Notes: generated from the letters alone by a model not told the origin. A stretch of 64,000 bases of DNA from Hyperoplus lanceolatus (GCA_026929865.2 CM049408.1:4867501-4931500), one strand, 5' to 3'; shown: positions 48,331 through 60,654, counted from the stretch's first letter. A program made the numbers and translations.

Positions 48331-49624
48331 AGTATGTTTTTGTTTATTTAAATGTTTTTTACAAAAAGGTTAAAACCGGACGTCATCATTGAAATCGATG
48401 GACAACCAAGAGAGAGAGAGAGTGTCTGTGTGTGTTTCTGTGTGTGTGCGTGCGTGTGCATGTGTGATGGGGGGCTGTCAGTCAATGATGTGGCCTTTAC
48501 AACCCAGCCTTTTTCAACCAGGTCTTAGGTTAAACACTTCGATGTTTGTTTTGTGCACCTGGTGGTTTTTCCCTGTGGAGCCAGCAGGTGTTGGTCAGAA
48601 ATAATCTCGGTGATGTTAAGGGGGCGAATGGCAGGTGCATCAAAAAGATAACTGTCAATTTAGTGTGACATGGGAATTACTTTTAGAGTTCTGTCCATCA
48701 CCATCTGTCTAATAATACAATTAGAGTTGGCTTGAAAGCATTTTATCAAATCCCAACCCAGTATTGAATGTCCTTTTCCGAATCCCCTCCTCTAATCTAA
48801 ATTGGTTTGTCTGGCTCAAGGAGAGCGCATTAACCACCAGACAACAGCCCACAAGTTAAACTTTTTAGCCTGTATGGAATAAGTGTTTATTAGCAGCAGC
48901 TGATGATGTACGCTGACACATTTTAAAAAGGCATAAGTGGTCATCAACGTCTTCCCAAATATGTGTCGCACTCACCATTAGATTGTTTACATAGCTATTT
49001 TCTAACAACTATAGTGATGTGCCTGTTTAGTATGTGCCTGTGGGCCGCTGCTTGGATTTTGATGCACACCTATTTGTGCTGTAATGGTAGCGGTCTAGTA
49101 CCTTTTTGGTAGACATCCACACAGTTCTTATACAGTTAAATGAATAGCAATAAGAGATGTGTTAGTGTCAGAGTGTGTATTTCCTGTATCATTGCCCTCT
49201 GTGATTGAGTTAAAGATATGTTTGGGTTGAGGGGAAGGCTCTCTGAAAACCACTGCTCACTGATAGATATAAGTTTAGACAAAGATGAAGGTGTGCCACT
49301 ACAACCCAGTGGGACTTGGTTGTTGTAACATATAATAGCCATGTTCCCAGATCTCAGTGATATGATTTATTGAGTTGATCTGTTATCATCACCATTCAAA
49401 ATGATAGCCAACACTTTGTTAATATGAGCTCAAGGTCAAATGCACATAACTTATATTCTTAATAAGAGAGACAGAGAGAGAGAGAGGCAATATGCGATAC
49501 CTAACACCTTGCAGCCACTGCCTCTCGCATGCATTAATTAATACTAGAGGGATGCATACAATGTGTACAAGTGGTGAGTCTATTTTAATTGGCACTATGG
49601 TGTGCTAAATTATGTGTGTGTGTG

Positions 49625-49644
49625 GGGGGGGGGGGGGGGGGGGG
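49625..49644. repeat. G-run, about 20 G
   Basis: An uninterrupted G run inside GT-rich sequence; a likely quadruplex former and an unsure length in the assembly. Confidence 0.85.
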
Positions 49645-49743
49645 TGTGTGTGTGTTTGGGAGAGAAAGAGAGGTGGTGTCTGACATGCTGCAGTCTCAAT
49701 CCATAGGGTCTGTTAGCTGCAGTGAGTTACCCCACCAAGCAGT

Positions 49744-49831
49744 GTGTTTGTGTGTGTGTGTCTCTGTTTCTGTATCTGTGTGTGTGTGTGTGTGTGTGTG
49801 TGTCTCTGGTCTGTATCTGTGTGTGTGTGTT
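49744..49831. repeat. imperfect (GT)n cluster
   Basis: GT runs broken by TCTCTGTTTCTGTATC units; two such blocks lie head to tail. Confidence 0.9.
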
Positions 49832-50815
49832 CTCATGTTGATGACATTGAGGGAGGGGACATACATCACATCACTCTGTCACATTATGGGGACGTGCCTC
49901 CCTTCAGAGGACAAAAAGCTAATCCATTGAAACTGGTCCTCATTTAAGGCTCATTTGCTATATTTACCAATGATGGGGGTTACTGGTTGCTATAATGATC
50001 GCTCCTTTCCAAGCGGGCCGTGAAACGATCCCTTTATAGAGTGACTCCACTCTGAGAGATGGGTGGCCAAAACCCACATTCAACAGTTCATTCTAAAATC
50101 CTTAGCCTCATAGCATAATTGCCTAAATCATATTTACTCTTAAGTGAGCCTTGAGCTCTCTAATCAGATCTCTCAAATTAGATCTTCCATCAATTTTCCA
50201 AACGGGCAGTCTTATTATTTCTACTATATGTTTTTGTCTTGCTGAACCTCAGCTGAGAGACATGTACTGCTGCACAGGAATAACACCATTAATATAATAC
50301 ATTTTAAACTTAAACTATTTGAATAATTGCACGGCCAAAGCACACAAGTTGGTCCCAAAACCTTCCCTTCGTTTGGATCAAAGGTTGTATTGAGTTACAT
50401 TGTGATTCAAGCGCTTATAAATAGGAGTATTCGGCGGAGGTAACTTCATCGTGATTAGTTCCTTGTAGTCTTGTAAAATGTAGTGTTAGCTGAGAATCTA
50501 AACCAGATGGACTACAGTTGAAGTAAAAAAAAGCATTACCTTGTACCGGGGTAGAACTAACGGCCTCCACACACATCCTACCTCTACTGCGCGTCTACTG
50601 CGCGTCTTCGTCTGACTTTTTGGCACCGACCGTGTAATCAACCGAGAGCAGCCACACATCCTACCTCAGACGCCCTGCTGATGCGCGTCTGAGGCACGTC
50701 TGCAGCGACGCTCCCCTTTACCTCAGGAGGCTCGCATATTTTTTTCTGAGAGCCGCGCGTCTCTCGGGTCTCGCTGCTTTAACTGATAGAGAAATACTCT
50801 GCTGAGAGTAACTAT

Positions 50816-51228
50816 GGTTGCATTCCGAATTGCATACATTTTCTTTTTTATATTCTACATACTACATCCGACGATAAAAATAATCTAGTTAGGATGCAGT
50901 AGGCATACTATTGGGACATACTTCACTCTCTTATTTCATTGCGCCTTGATCTTGCCTCTTGCTTTTATATCCGGCGCATCCCCGTTTGTTTTCATATGGA
51001 GGCTTCGTCGATGTGACGTCACTTCACGTGCGCACTGGATTGTGGGTCAGAATCGCCCAAATAGGATGCAGTTTTCAACACTAACAATCTTGGCCGCATG
51101 AAGTAGGACATCCGGGTACTTCTAACCATCCTAAATCTGGCCACAAGAATCAGGACATCCTAAATCTTTTTTCTACATATTATATAGTACTACTATATAG
51201 TAGAAAGTATGCGATTCGGAACGCAACC
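50816..51228. mobile_element. MITE copy 3 (GCATTCCGAAT type)
   Basis: GGTTGCATTCCGAATTGCAT at left mirrors ATGCGATTCGGAACGCAACC at right. The interior shares GGACATCCTAAATCTTTT with 6350-6638, so it is a related family member. The target duplication is not clear. Confidence 0.7.
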
Positions 51229-51399
51229 TAACATTGACTTCATACCGGCAGCTTTCGCTGTAGTTTCACCATTTCCTGGTGTGTCCCTTTCAAAATAAAA
51301 CTTCCAACAAGCAAAAATGTGGCAAAAAAAAAAAAAGGCAATGGGGCGTACGGATTACTGTCCAGACTCAATATTAGACTCAATATAAATCATAGGCAT

Positions 51400-52920
51400 C
51401 AGAGCCGGCCCAAGCCTTCAGGGGGCCCTAAGCGAAATATGATTAGGGGGCCCCTCTCCAATGTTAGCGCTGCTGAAACTCTAGATCTTTGTTAAATATC
51501 ATTCACACACCCAGTGTTTTCCGCTAGTGCCTCCACTGTGCGGCTGCGTGAAAATATTAGACAGCCGAGATTCAAACCCTCCTAGGGGGGTCCGGGGGTA
51601 TGCCCCCCCGGGAGATTTTTTTAACCTTTTTAAAGTGAAATGCATGAATCTGGTGCACTTTGAGAGGAAAATTAAGAGGCTAAATCTGAGAAATCTTGTG
51701 TGAACAAATAATTTGCAGACACTGGGTCAGATGAATTAGAAGCTATTGAAGAAGGACACATGGATTTTCCATAAAAATATTAATATAAAATAAAATCTTA
51801 TTGAGGGTCCTCTGGTTTGGGCTTGGAGCTCTTTTTCTTTTAAGGGACATATTTCTCTATAATATAGTGAATGCATTTAAATGCAGTGTGAGGAACGAAG
51901 CAGAAAAACTCTGTTGTCCAGCTACTGTATCTTTTTTTCCACAGACAAGGCTGACATAGGCTATAGACTATACACAGTGCATGGGCAACTGAGGGCAGCT
52001 CCATTTCCAATTGTTTTTAAAGAGGACCTATTATGCTACTTTTCTGGTCTTAATTTCTTGTTTTACACTGCTATAGAGCAACCTGACACGAATCACATCA
52101 CAAAAAACTATGTAGATTTTCGGGAAGCTATTTCTCTTATTTTGGCGATCCAGCACATCCTGTCAACACTTGAGTGTGTGTGCTTCGGCTCCCTCCGCCT
52201 GTGCTTCGGCCATCTCCGCTCCCCTCCCCCCCCCTCCTGCAAACCCCACTCCGTTGTGATTGGTTACCTTCCTTCCGGAACACTTTCAGTGGCGGGAAGC
52301 GCGAGCATGGACCTATAAGGGCGCGAGGCAGACGCGAACAGGGAAGTGACAGCCTTACCATACATGGAAACATCCGCGTGGAGACGTCACAAAGTTTTAT
52401 GCGACGTCACAAATTATGAAAGGGTAGACCGCTTTGAAGACGTGACTTCTCGACTGGCTAGAATAGTGTTTAGTGCTCTGCACAGACACCCCAGACGGTC
52501 AGCAGGGAATATGTCGAAATGCATGTAAGTCATTATTTGATAATTTAGTATGGTTAAGCATGACTATGAATCATCATAACAACGTTTATAGGTCATAAAA
52601 GTCAAAAAGCATCATAGGTCCTCTTTAAATAAACTCAATTCACACTGTGCATGGATGTGAACGTGACATGATCAGATAATTTCGGATTTCCTCCGAGATG
52701 AACTGATTACATTTTTAGGCTATTAATTATCTAGACCAAAACATTGTATTCTTTTTTTTGTATGATAACTCACATTTGCATAGTATGATGTTAATATCAA
52801 ACACACAAACTAAAAAAAAAAAAAAATTTTTTTTTTTTTTTTTTTTTTTAAGGGGGGCCCCCCAGGCAGTCGGGGGCCCTAAGCGGCCGCTTAGTTCGCT
52901 TATGCCTCGGGCCGGCTCTG
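51400..52920. mobile_element. hAT element with nested TTAA MITE
   Basis: CAGAGCCGGCCC and GGGCCGGCTCTG are the ends. The perfect 8-bp duplication ATAGGCAT stands at 51392-51399 and 52921-52928. Without the inner MITE it is about 0.9 kb and has no transposase. Near the right end is an A14-T24 dyad (52812-52850). Confidence 0.9.
52021..52624. mobile_element. TTAA-target MITE, AGAGGACCTA ends
   Basis: TTAA-AGAGGACCTATTATGCT at left and TAGGTCCTCT-TTAA at right bound 604 bp inside the hAT element. TTAA duplication suits a piggyBac-like or Kolobok-like parent. The inner part is GC-richer (52180-52510) than the surroundings. No convincing gene. Confidence 0.8.
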
Positions 52921-53352
52921 ATAGGCATCATAAATGACATGAAAGAACTTAATTTTTAATGGGGATGTGTGTGGAGGCTGTAAGGGAATGTGTTTAAAGG
53001 GTTTTATATTATATTGGATGCTGCCCAACCCTAGTTTTATTCGCATAACTGTTAAAGGCAAGGCAAGTGTATTTATATAGCTCAATTCAGACACAAGGCC
53101 ATGCAAAGTGCTTTACAGGCGCATCAAATACATCAAGATTAAAATACATCAAGATTAAAATACATCAAGTATGGGGAATCGAGATACAAATTAAAAATTA
53201 AATAAAAACAAAAGGTTAACCCATTGATGACTATGGCAATGTAGGATGCATGTCCTTAATGCCTGAGGGTTTTCTGAAAAAATAGTACGAATTGTCAAGT
53301 CTATCAAAACCTTAATATCTAAGCCTGTGTGGCACATAGAAACATGAAACAA

Positions 53353-53528
53353 TGGGGGGCGTCTTTAGCTCAGTTGGTAGGGCGTCCCCCTCCTGGGCCG
53401 GGCCCAGCAGCAGACCTGGGTTCGATTCCCACCCGCGGTTGTTCTCTGCATGTCACTCCCCTCTTTGCCCCATTTCACCTCTGTCTCTCTGCACTATCAA
53501 ATAAAAAGCGTAAAAATGCCCAAAAAAT

Positions 53529-53569
<41 letters not shown>
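53353..53569 (+). mobile_element. tRNA-derived SINE
   Basis: The head is GGGGCGTCTTTAGCTCAGTT GGTAGGGCG (A-box-like), with B-box-like GGGTTCGATTCCC. Then comes a tail TCTCTGCACTATCAAATAAA and a long A run. It is inserted in MITE copy 2. The head resembles a tRNA but has an over-long, GC-rich middle, so it is not counted as a tRNA gene. Confidence 0.82.
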
Positions 53570-53574
<5 letters not shown>

Positions 53575-53640
53575 AAAAAAATGGTTTTCCACTTTTTTTT
53601 TAAACAACCCCCCCCCCCCCCCCCCAACCCCCACCTTTTT
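53535..53640. repeat. low-complexity A, T and C runs
   Basis: More than 35 A, then T and C runs (17 C) in about 100 bp. Such a succession is often a consensus fault at a SINE tail, so base counts here should not be trusted. Confidence 0.7.
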
Positions 53641-53660
53641 CTTAAAAACTCCCCAAATTG

Positions 53661-54893
53661 ATGGGGGAGAAAAAATTATAATAAATAATATAAAATATTT
53701 AAAAATAATGTGCTAAATGAGGTTATAATCCTGCTTCTTTTTAGCATGTATAGTAGTGACTGAGTATGCAGTGGAGGGATAAAGATAGACAGATATAGGA
53801 AGGAGGAGATATCTTTATTTTATAATTTAGTTCAGTTATCACTGGCACCATAAATCCGACTTCCCAGTACAACTGGAACGCAGACTGACTCTCGCTGTCG
53901 GGAGCCGATCAGCTGGTCCAAACGGCTGTATACCACGGAGATGAAAACGAAACTGAAACTTAACTATCGCCTGGCTGGGCTGAATTTGAGTTGGAGCAGC
54001 AAAATATAGCCTAAATTCATAAATATTGTTAATAAATAGATGCAATGTGTTGTGTGATTTTCATCAGTAGCCTATAGTAGACCTTGATTCTGCGCTCCCA
54101 ACGCCACTAACTGTTCTGTAATACACTATTGCCGACACAGCCGGCGTATTTTTTTAATTATTATTATTTTTTTTTTTTTTTTTATTTTTTTCTTTCAAAG
54201 GTTTTTTTATTCAACGAAATAATTTGCAAAGCAAATACAATACAATAATTAATTATTTTTTCCCCCTTTTTTCCCCCCCCGAACACACCCCGCCCACATC
54301 CCACCCCCCCACCCACAACCAATCCTGCAGCAGTTTGTATTTAAACATGCTCCCTTAGCGCTTACAAACCAACACATTGTTCTAAAAATCGTCAAAATTA
54401 GAATGGGGAGAAAAAATTATAATAAATAATATAGAATATTTAAAAATAATGTGCTAAATGAGGATATAATCCTGCTTCCTTTTAGCATGGAGGACAAAAA
54501 TTGGGGGGAGGGGGTTGCAATTTTTGTAATATTTAGAGTTGTTGAAATGTGTAGAATTTAGGTGGGACAACAGTAGTGACTGAGTGTGCAGTGGAGGGAT
54601 AAAGATAGACAGATATAGGAAGGAGGAGATAGCTTTATTTTAGAATTTAGTTCAGTTATCACTGGCACCATAAATCCGACTTCCCAGTACAACTGGAAGG
54701 CAGACCTAGGTCCTGACTCTCGCTGGTCGGGAGCCGATCAGCTGGTCCAAACGGCTGTATACCACGGAGATGAAATTACAGAAACTGAAACTTAACTATC
54801 GCCTGGCTGGGCTGAATTTTAAGAGTTGGAGCAGCAAAATATAGCCTAAATTCATAAATTTATTGTTAATAAATGTAGATGCAATGTGTTGTG
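53661..54893. repeat. doubled block inside MITE copy 2
   Basis: 53661-54054 and 54403-54893 are the same sequence with small gaps. Both carry AAATAATGTGCTAAATGAGG, GATAAAGATAGACAGATATA and CCGATCAGCTGGTCCAAACG. The second holds about 90 extra bases around 54490-54570. Copy 1 of the MITE lacks this block. Confidence 0.85.
54172..54330 (-). mobile_element. probable L1-type LINE 3' end
   Basis: On the minus strand it reads TTGTATTTGCTTTGCAAATT then GTTGAATAAAAAAACC and an A-rich end, a 3' end typical of fish L1 elements. It may belong with the RT fragment at 54895-55690. Confidence 0.5.
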
Positions 54894-54894
54894 A

Positions 54895-55690
54895 TCTCTT
54901 CCATTCTTCCTTTGTGTCCATTTTCAAAAGAAAAAAAAAGAAAGAGGAAGGAAAAAGAGGAAAAAAAAAAAAGGACGCCTCATTTTCCAATGCTGGGGCT
55001 GGGTCCAAAGGAGAAAACCCCAACAAAAAGAGAAAACGGATATTAGTAGCCCAGTATAGTATGATTGGGGGGACATCTTTTTTTTTTTTAAAAAATTTTT
55101 TAAGAGGGTGTTTAATTCCAAATATAATTTATCATTAAAGAGTCAAGGGCCTGAAAAGGATTTGGGGAGAAAGATGGGGAGACATTGGAATAGATATAGG
55201 AACTTTGGGAGTAATGTCATTTTAATTGAATTTATTCTGCCTATGAGAGAGAAAGCCAGAGGAGACCACTTGATAATATTTGCTTCGCCTGGTCCAATAA
55301 TTTGAGGAAGTTCGATTTAAATAGGTTTTTAAAATTTCTGGTGAAACATACCCCAAGGTAACTCAGATGGTCTGTCACCACTTTGAGTGGGAGAGCTGTG
55401 TAATCAAGTTTAAGAGCTTCTTTATTAATCGGAAAGAGTTCGCTTGCCAAGTTAAGTTTATAGCCAGAAAACTGACTAAAGACCTCCAACACAGAAAGTG
55501 CCTCCGGTAAAGAAGTGGCTGGCTTGCGACAAACAAAAGTAAGTCATCGCGGATAATGATACCTTGTCGATTCCTCCTCTCCAAATCCCCTAACTGTTTG
55601 TTACCTCTGATGGCAATCGCAGTGGTTCGATTGCAATAGCAAAAAGCCGTGGGCACCCCCGCCAGGCCCCCCGGGGGGGACCCAACCTGC
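54895..55690 (-). mobile_element. L1-type LINE reverse transcriptase fragment
   Basis: Minus-strand reading, in several frames, gives IAIRGNKQLGDLERR, DDLLLFV, LEVFSQFSGYKLN, FPINKEALKLDYTALPLKVV, HLSYLGVCFTRNFKNLFKSN and GRINSIKMTLLPKFLYLFQ. This is the L1 ORF2 stretch around and after the YADD core. Frameshifts and A/T runs break it. Confidence 0.82.
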
Positions 55691-56275
55691 TTGAGAAACG
55701 TATTTTTTTAATGGCTATTTTTATTCAGAAAGGGCCCAACCGAATTTATTTATTTATTTTTAATTTTTTTGATTGATGTGATTTTCGGCAAACCACACAA
55801 CTTTTGGGTGGTCACGTGGTCTTAAAAAATCAACAAAACCCACCTCTTGTGTATTCGAACCAATGACAGTGCATTATATGCCACATGCGCCATGAAAATT
55901 AGATAAAGTAACAATGCTGCTCTACGCAGCATCAGGCAGGAGATACATTGTGGCATCGCGCAGCAGCCGTCATCAATGGGTTAAAAGGGAAACAGAAAAG
56001 TCTTCAGATTTGATTAATAAGAGCTGAGAGTTGCAGAAGACCTCAAGTTAAAGGGGGCAATTATCATGCCAAGATCTGTGATTTCATCCGGGTGTTAAAC
56101 ACATTAGTAGAAATGTCTTTGTATTATAATAGAGGAAAAATTAATACAATCTGCATACACTGAATAAGTAATTAAAACATACAGTACAATGACATTTCCT
56201 AAAATGAGTTGGGTTAATATGCTGTCTGCATGCTGGTGTCTGCACTGATTGGTGTGGGAAGTCTGACTGGATATC

Positions 56276-56594
56276 GGGACACCGTGGCTCAGGTGGTAGA
56301 GCGGGTCGGCCAATGACTAATCAGAGGGTTGGCGGTTCGATTTCCACCCTGCCACTTGTGTCATGGTTGTTGGGCAAGATACTTCACCCACCTTGCCTCC
56401 TGTGAATGTGAGGTGGTGGTCGGAGGGGCTCTAGGTTCTGAATGGCAGCCACACTTCCGTCAGGCTGCCCCAGGACAGCTGTGGCTATTTTCGCAGCTTA
56501 CCACACTGGTATGGCTGTGTGTGAATGAATGATAGCTGGATATCTGTAAGGGTGATTTGAGTGCGAGAAAAGCGCTATACAAATCCAATGAATC
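56276..56594 (+). mobile_element. tRNA-derived SINE
   Basis: The head is GACACCGTGGCTCAGGTGGT AGAGCG, with B-box-like GGTTCGATTTCC. Further along are TTGGGCAAGATACTTCACCC, GTGTGTGAATGAATGATAGC and the tail GAAAAGCGCTATACAAATCC. This is a common teleost SINE; the 3' tail resembles that of the copy at 40963. Confidence 0.85.
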
Positions 56595-57557
56595 CATTAT
56601 CATTTGTATTATATACAATGCAGCACAAGCTGGTCAGACCATGTTACTTTAAACAGGTATTACCAGCTAACTCTTCCACACAGTAAGGAACATTTGTATG
56701 ACATGATTAGATATGAGGATTTCTGAGAAATTATTAGAAGCTATTGCAATGCAATAACAGTAAAAAAAAATTACTGAAATAAATATATAATAATATGTAA
56801 ATTGTATGCAAATACTTTGTCCAGGTAGTTGTGTGTAGGTGTATTTAGAACTGAATATCCACTTGACTTTGATTTTAGTCTCATCTTGTTGCACAAAATC
56901 AGAAGTGGAATCTCCCCAGCGCCATGCCTTGTTTGGTAGAGATCACTTGGTAGCCAGTTTGAAGAGAAGGAATGAATACTGCCACCACTGATTACAGCCA
57001 CTCTGGGACAAACACTCTATTATGATACATTTCTGAAAGCAAACCCATCATTTAAGTGAAGAGTAAATCTCATGGCAATGTGGCGTCCTTATTGTGTGTG
57101 TGTGTGTGTGTGTTTGTGTGTGCGTGTGTGAGCGCGGCTATGCATCCCTATACAACCCTTGACTCGCTGCTGCTCAGGAGGGCAGTAAAAGTTGTCCCTC
57201 AGCAGCCATGAATTTCCCCTCCCTTATAAACACTCCTCCCACCTCCCCGCCATCCTCCTGCATCCCCCCTCCAGCTTTCTCCAATAGAGCTGTGTATATA
57301 TTAAACCTCTCTTCCCTTCCTCTGTCATTTATTTTATCTCTGGTGAACACTCTCACCTCCTCTAACACACACTCTCTCTCAAACACTGACATTGTTGCCT
57401 CTGCTTCAAGTTGACAAATGAGTCCAAGAAAATGGAGTTGGCTAATTGATGAACTTATCTAAATAAATGCCATCGTTACGTAAACCTCTAATGACAGCAA
57501 CTTTAAAGTAGTGACACGCTCACAGCTAGACCAACAACATCTGTACATTCTACCTCC

Positions 57558-57690
57558 TTTATTGATAGTGCAGAGAGATAGAGGTGAAATGGGGCAGAGA
57601 GGGGAGAGACATGCAGAGAACGAACGCGGGCGGGAATCGAACCCGGGTCTGCTGCTGGGCCCGGCCCGGGGTGGGGACGCCCTACTAACC
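57558..57690 (-). mobile_element. tRNA-derived SINE, 5' truncated
   Basis: On the minus strand it matches the SINE at 53353 from GGTAGGGCGTCCCC through GGGTTCGATTCCCGCCCGCG to CTCTGCACTATCAATAAAG. It lacks the first part of the head and lies against the repeat at 57688. Confidence 0.8.
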
Positions 57691-57976
57691 GGCGTTCTAT
57701 CGTTATAAAATCACTAATATAATATAATGAATGAGGTTTTCCTTCCCTGAGTCTTCCCTTAGTTTTCCCTTGGCCCAGCTGTCCTGTTAATCCTAACCCT
57801 ACATTTTACCATGTGTGATGTCACACTTAGGAAAATGTAGAGTTAGACAGTGAACTCTCTTTCTGCCTTTTCTCAGGCTAGGATGAACCGATTTCTAAAA
57901 TGTTTGCACATTTATACTACATAGGATCTCAGAGTTCATTACACCTTCATGTTTCTACCGGTGAAGTAGGGCTTTA
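57688..57976. mobile_element. interspersed repeat, copy 2 of 2
   Basis: Reverse-direction copy of 37402-37680, with about 80 percent agreement by eye. The SINE at 57558 abuts its left end. Confidence 0.7.
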
Positions 57977-58617
57977 AGCTTATTGCCAGGTCTCTGACTG
58001 CGATGACATATTGCTTTGGAAGTCAACAGGACTCGGAGTAGAAATCTCTGCTTTTTTCTCACTACAGTATAGAATTGTGTGTGTCCTCTGTTTTATCCCA
58101 TGTTACCTACATTACATTCAAAAGCTTGGAATCAATCAACACTAAGGGAATATTAACTCAGCATTTTTGGCTTAAGTGGAACGGTATACAATAAGGTAAG
58201 GCCCCTGTGGCTCATGCATAGAATAGATATTTTTAAATAGAGCACAGAGGAGGATCACAACTCCCAACAAGCATGCAGTGAGAAATCAATACTCTGCAGC
58301 AAGTAGTATGCTGGGAGGGATCAAAGCTAAGTATGCAGTAAAAGCTAGCGCATTTTAACACCAGTGTGGCAGCCCTGTATACCCACTGCTGTGATGGAAT
58401 ACTAGATTGACATAATTGGGCTGCTGGATTTGCCAGGAAGTACTATGCAAACCCTGTGCAGAACTCAGTTATAATGTGCTATCAATGGTTAGCTGCTACA
58501 GCCTTATCTGTGTAGGTCCGGATAACCTTGCACTGGGCGATGTGATTATGTGGCATGAGCCTTTTATGCACAAGTAACATGGCAGACTGCATGTATAAAA
58601 ATCTTTGTTTGTTTGTG

Positions 58618-58618
<1 letters not shown>

Positions 58619-58672
<54 letters not shown>
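58619..58672. repeat. (GATA)n microsatellite
   Basis: About 13 pure GATA units. Confidence 0.97.
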
Positions 58673-58673
<1 letters not shown>

Positions 58674-59493
58674 GAAAGGAGCAGGACTACCTACCTATGT
58701 TGAGCTAGGGTCGACAGTAAACGACTAATTACATTCCCATCAACTGTATTGTATGTTACGTGTTAATTATTAAATGTTAGCGTGCTATAACGCTTGCTGA
58801 CTATGACATGTATCTTAAAGCACCGCTGGTCCTGAGTACAGCTTCACGGATTGATTATAGTCAACACATCTCTGATTATAATTTCAAAACCGAGAATTAT
58901 TGAATCCTTTGACCAAGTATTGTGGATATTCAAACTTCGAAGCCAGATATACCTGATGTATATAGAGCACCACAACATGTGTATTCATTTACGGCTTACA
59001 AAAGTATTAAAAGTATCCAGTAAATGCATTACATCCTGCTGTTTCACTACTATTTGCTTAAATGTTCAGTGCCCGATTATTTTCGTGCTGAGCCTTTTTA
59101 AAATATTGAATGTCATATTTGACACTTGTATCACAGACACGGTATAATAAAGTCCGAAAATAAAGAAAAACATAGCTCAACGCCCGCCCGTAGGTTTAAC
59201 ATGTATAACATCATGTAACATTCTTTAAATGTTGTCGACTCCCTCACACTACACAGTACTCACAAGGCACATGCTTCTGCCATTCTGCATGCATACCCCA
59301 GGCATGATCTGGTTGGTTCAGCCTTAGTTTCATATACAAAGTTGTGTATTCAGCAGATAATGTGAAATCTAACCCAGCGATCTCCATTCGTCCTACCTCC
59401 ACACAGTATGTGTGGATGTAGCCTGTGCGCAGCTTTGACCAACATCTCTATTCTAATTGACTGTGATTTTGTGCCTTTTGTGTAAATTTACAG

Positions 59494-59593
59494 TGTTATG
59501 TGGGAGCCCATGGGGGACGGCAAGCGTGTGATTTCATTGGCCGATAACCATGCACTACTCTGGGACCTGGAAGAGAGCTCAACACAGGCCACG
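59494..59593 (+). CDS. eipr1: eipr1 exon 5
   Basis: This exon of 100 nt has phase 2 in and 0 out. It encodes (C)[18 protein letters not shown] and [15 protein letters not shown], matching human [18 protein letters not shown]. The acceptor is tgtgtaaatttacag/TG. The donor ACG/gtaacacac is followed at once by (CA)-rich sequence. A second copy of the donor-like string CACGGTAA occurs at 59620-59627. Confidence 0.94.
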
Positions 59594-59627
59594 GTAACAC
59601 ACACACAAACACTGTAAACCACGGTAA

Positions 59628-59722
<95 letters not shown>
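59628..59722. repeat. (CA)n microsatellite after eipr1 exon 5
   Basis: A CA array beginning 35 bp past the exon 5 donor. The strings on either side (ACAAACACTGTAAACCACGG and ACAAACACTTTAAACCACAG) are near-copies of each other. Confidence 0.97.
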
Positions 59723-59726
<4 letters not shown>

Positions 59727-59871
59727 CTTTAAACCACAGTAAATACACACACACACACACCATATCACACAATACCTAACTCATTATTTGATAACAACCA
59801 TATCGTCTTGCTGTTATCAGACACACATCCTCTCCTCTGCAACAACAGCAGAGTGGCCACTGTTCATTCTG

Positions 59872-59984
<113 letters not shown>

Positions 59985-60653
59985 CTGGGCAGGTTTCTAA
60001 GCTTTGTCTACTTTATGATGGTGGTCAAGTCTCTCCCACAGTGATAGTAATAGTCTTGTTCAATAAGTAAGAGAAAGCCCGTTATTCCTGTGGCTTCTTG
60101 CTCACACTGGGACAGAACCGCACTACATGGTCTAAATGTATGTGGACACGGATCATTGAACCGATTTGTGATAGTTGAACTTCTCATTCACACACTCACT
60201 AAAGGATTAGCATCGATATGCTGCTATTAAGTGCATTTTCAAAGCAGGGTTTGATTTATTTTCCTGTTCCAAAAAAGGTATTACTTTCCAAAGGTCCAGG
60301 AGCATGAAGGGCTGAACGATGTCACTGATTGGTCAAATGCAAAAACACGGCAGTTGCCAAAACTTCCTTGACGCAGTTTTATTGAAAATATGAAGGATTT
60401 GAGCTTCCACCACTTCCATTCTGCTAGAAAGACATTAGCCAGAGCCAGTGGTAAGGTGTGGAGTTTGGTTGAAATACAAATGAGTGGATCACCTTGTAAA
60501 CCAACAAGAGGAAGTACTTTGGGTCAGTTGGCCTGTAGTTGTTTCCTTCCTAATGCTATAGGTGAAGAGGCTCTCCACTGTAACATTTCCTGTCTCCAAC
60601 TTGCAGGCTTTGCAATTAAAATTGCTATTATGCATTTAAAGACTCAAGATAAT

Positions 60654-60654
<1 letters not shown>

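Larger units (their letters stand above)
48331..50815. other. eipr1 intron 4, gap
   Basis: AT-rich sequence with a GT-rich stretch (48421-48470), a G-run and GT cluster (49612-49831), and a CG-richer patch at 50580-50760 with repeated GCGCGTCT strings. No exon or named element. Confidence 0.5.
53220..55980. mobile_element. TTAA-target MITE copy 2, swollen by insertions
   Basis: It has the same ends as the copy at 11155-11773 (CCCATTGATGAC ... GTCATCAATGGG) with TTAA at 53216-53219 and 55981-55984. The first 130 bp differ at about four places. Inside are a SINE, pieces of an L1-type LINE on the minus strand, and a doubled block (53661-54054 and 54403-54893). Length is 2761 bp against 619 for copy 1. 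Confidence 0.83.
53054..56100. mobile_element. old fish repeat split by the TTAA MITE copy 2
   Basis: AAGGCAAGGCAAGTGTATTT and AAGTGCTTTACAGG at left (53054-53219), then AACAGAAAAGTCTTCAGATT and GAGTTGCAGAAGACCT at right (55981-56100). They belong to one common teleost interspersed repeat, now pulled apart by 2.76 kb of later insertions. Confidence 0.75.

Noticed and set aside
50580-50760. CpG-island promoter of an unseen gene
   Set aside because: Richer in CG with repeated GCGCGTCT strings, but no exon, splice donor or protein match is nearby.
52180-52530. Possible exon in the GC-rich inner part of the TTAA MITE
   Set aside because: Frames are short and the piece is bounded by TIRs and TTAA; no protein similarity recognised.
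53353-53440. tRNA gene (also at 56276, 57600, 7830 and 41180)
   Set aside because: A- and B-box-like strings are present, but the cloverleaf cannot be closed cleanly and each is followed by a SINE body and tail.
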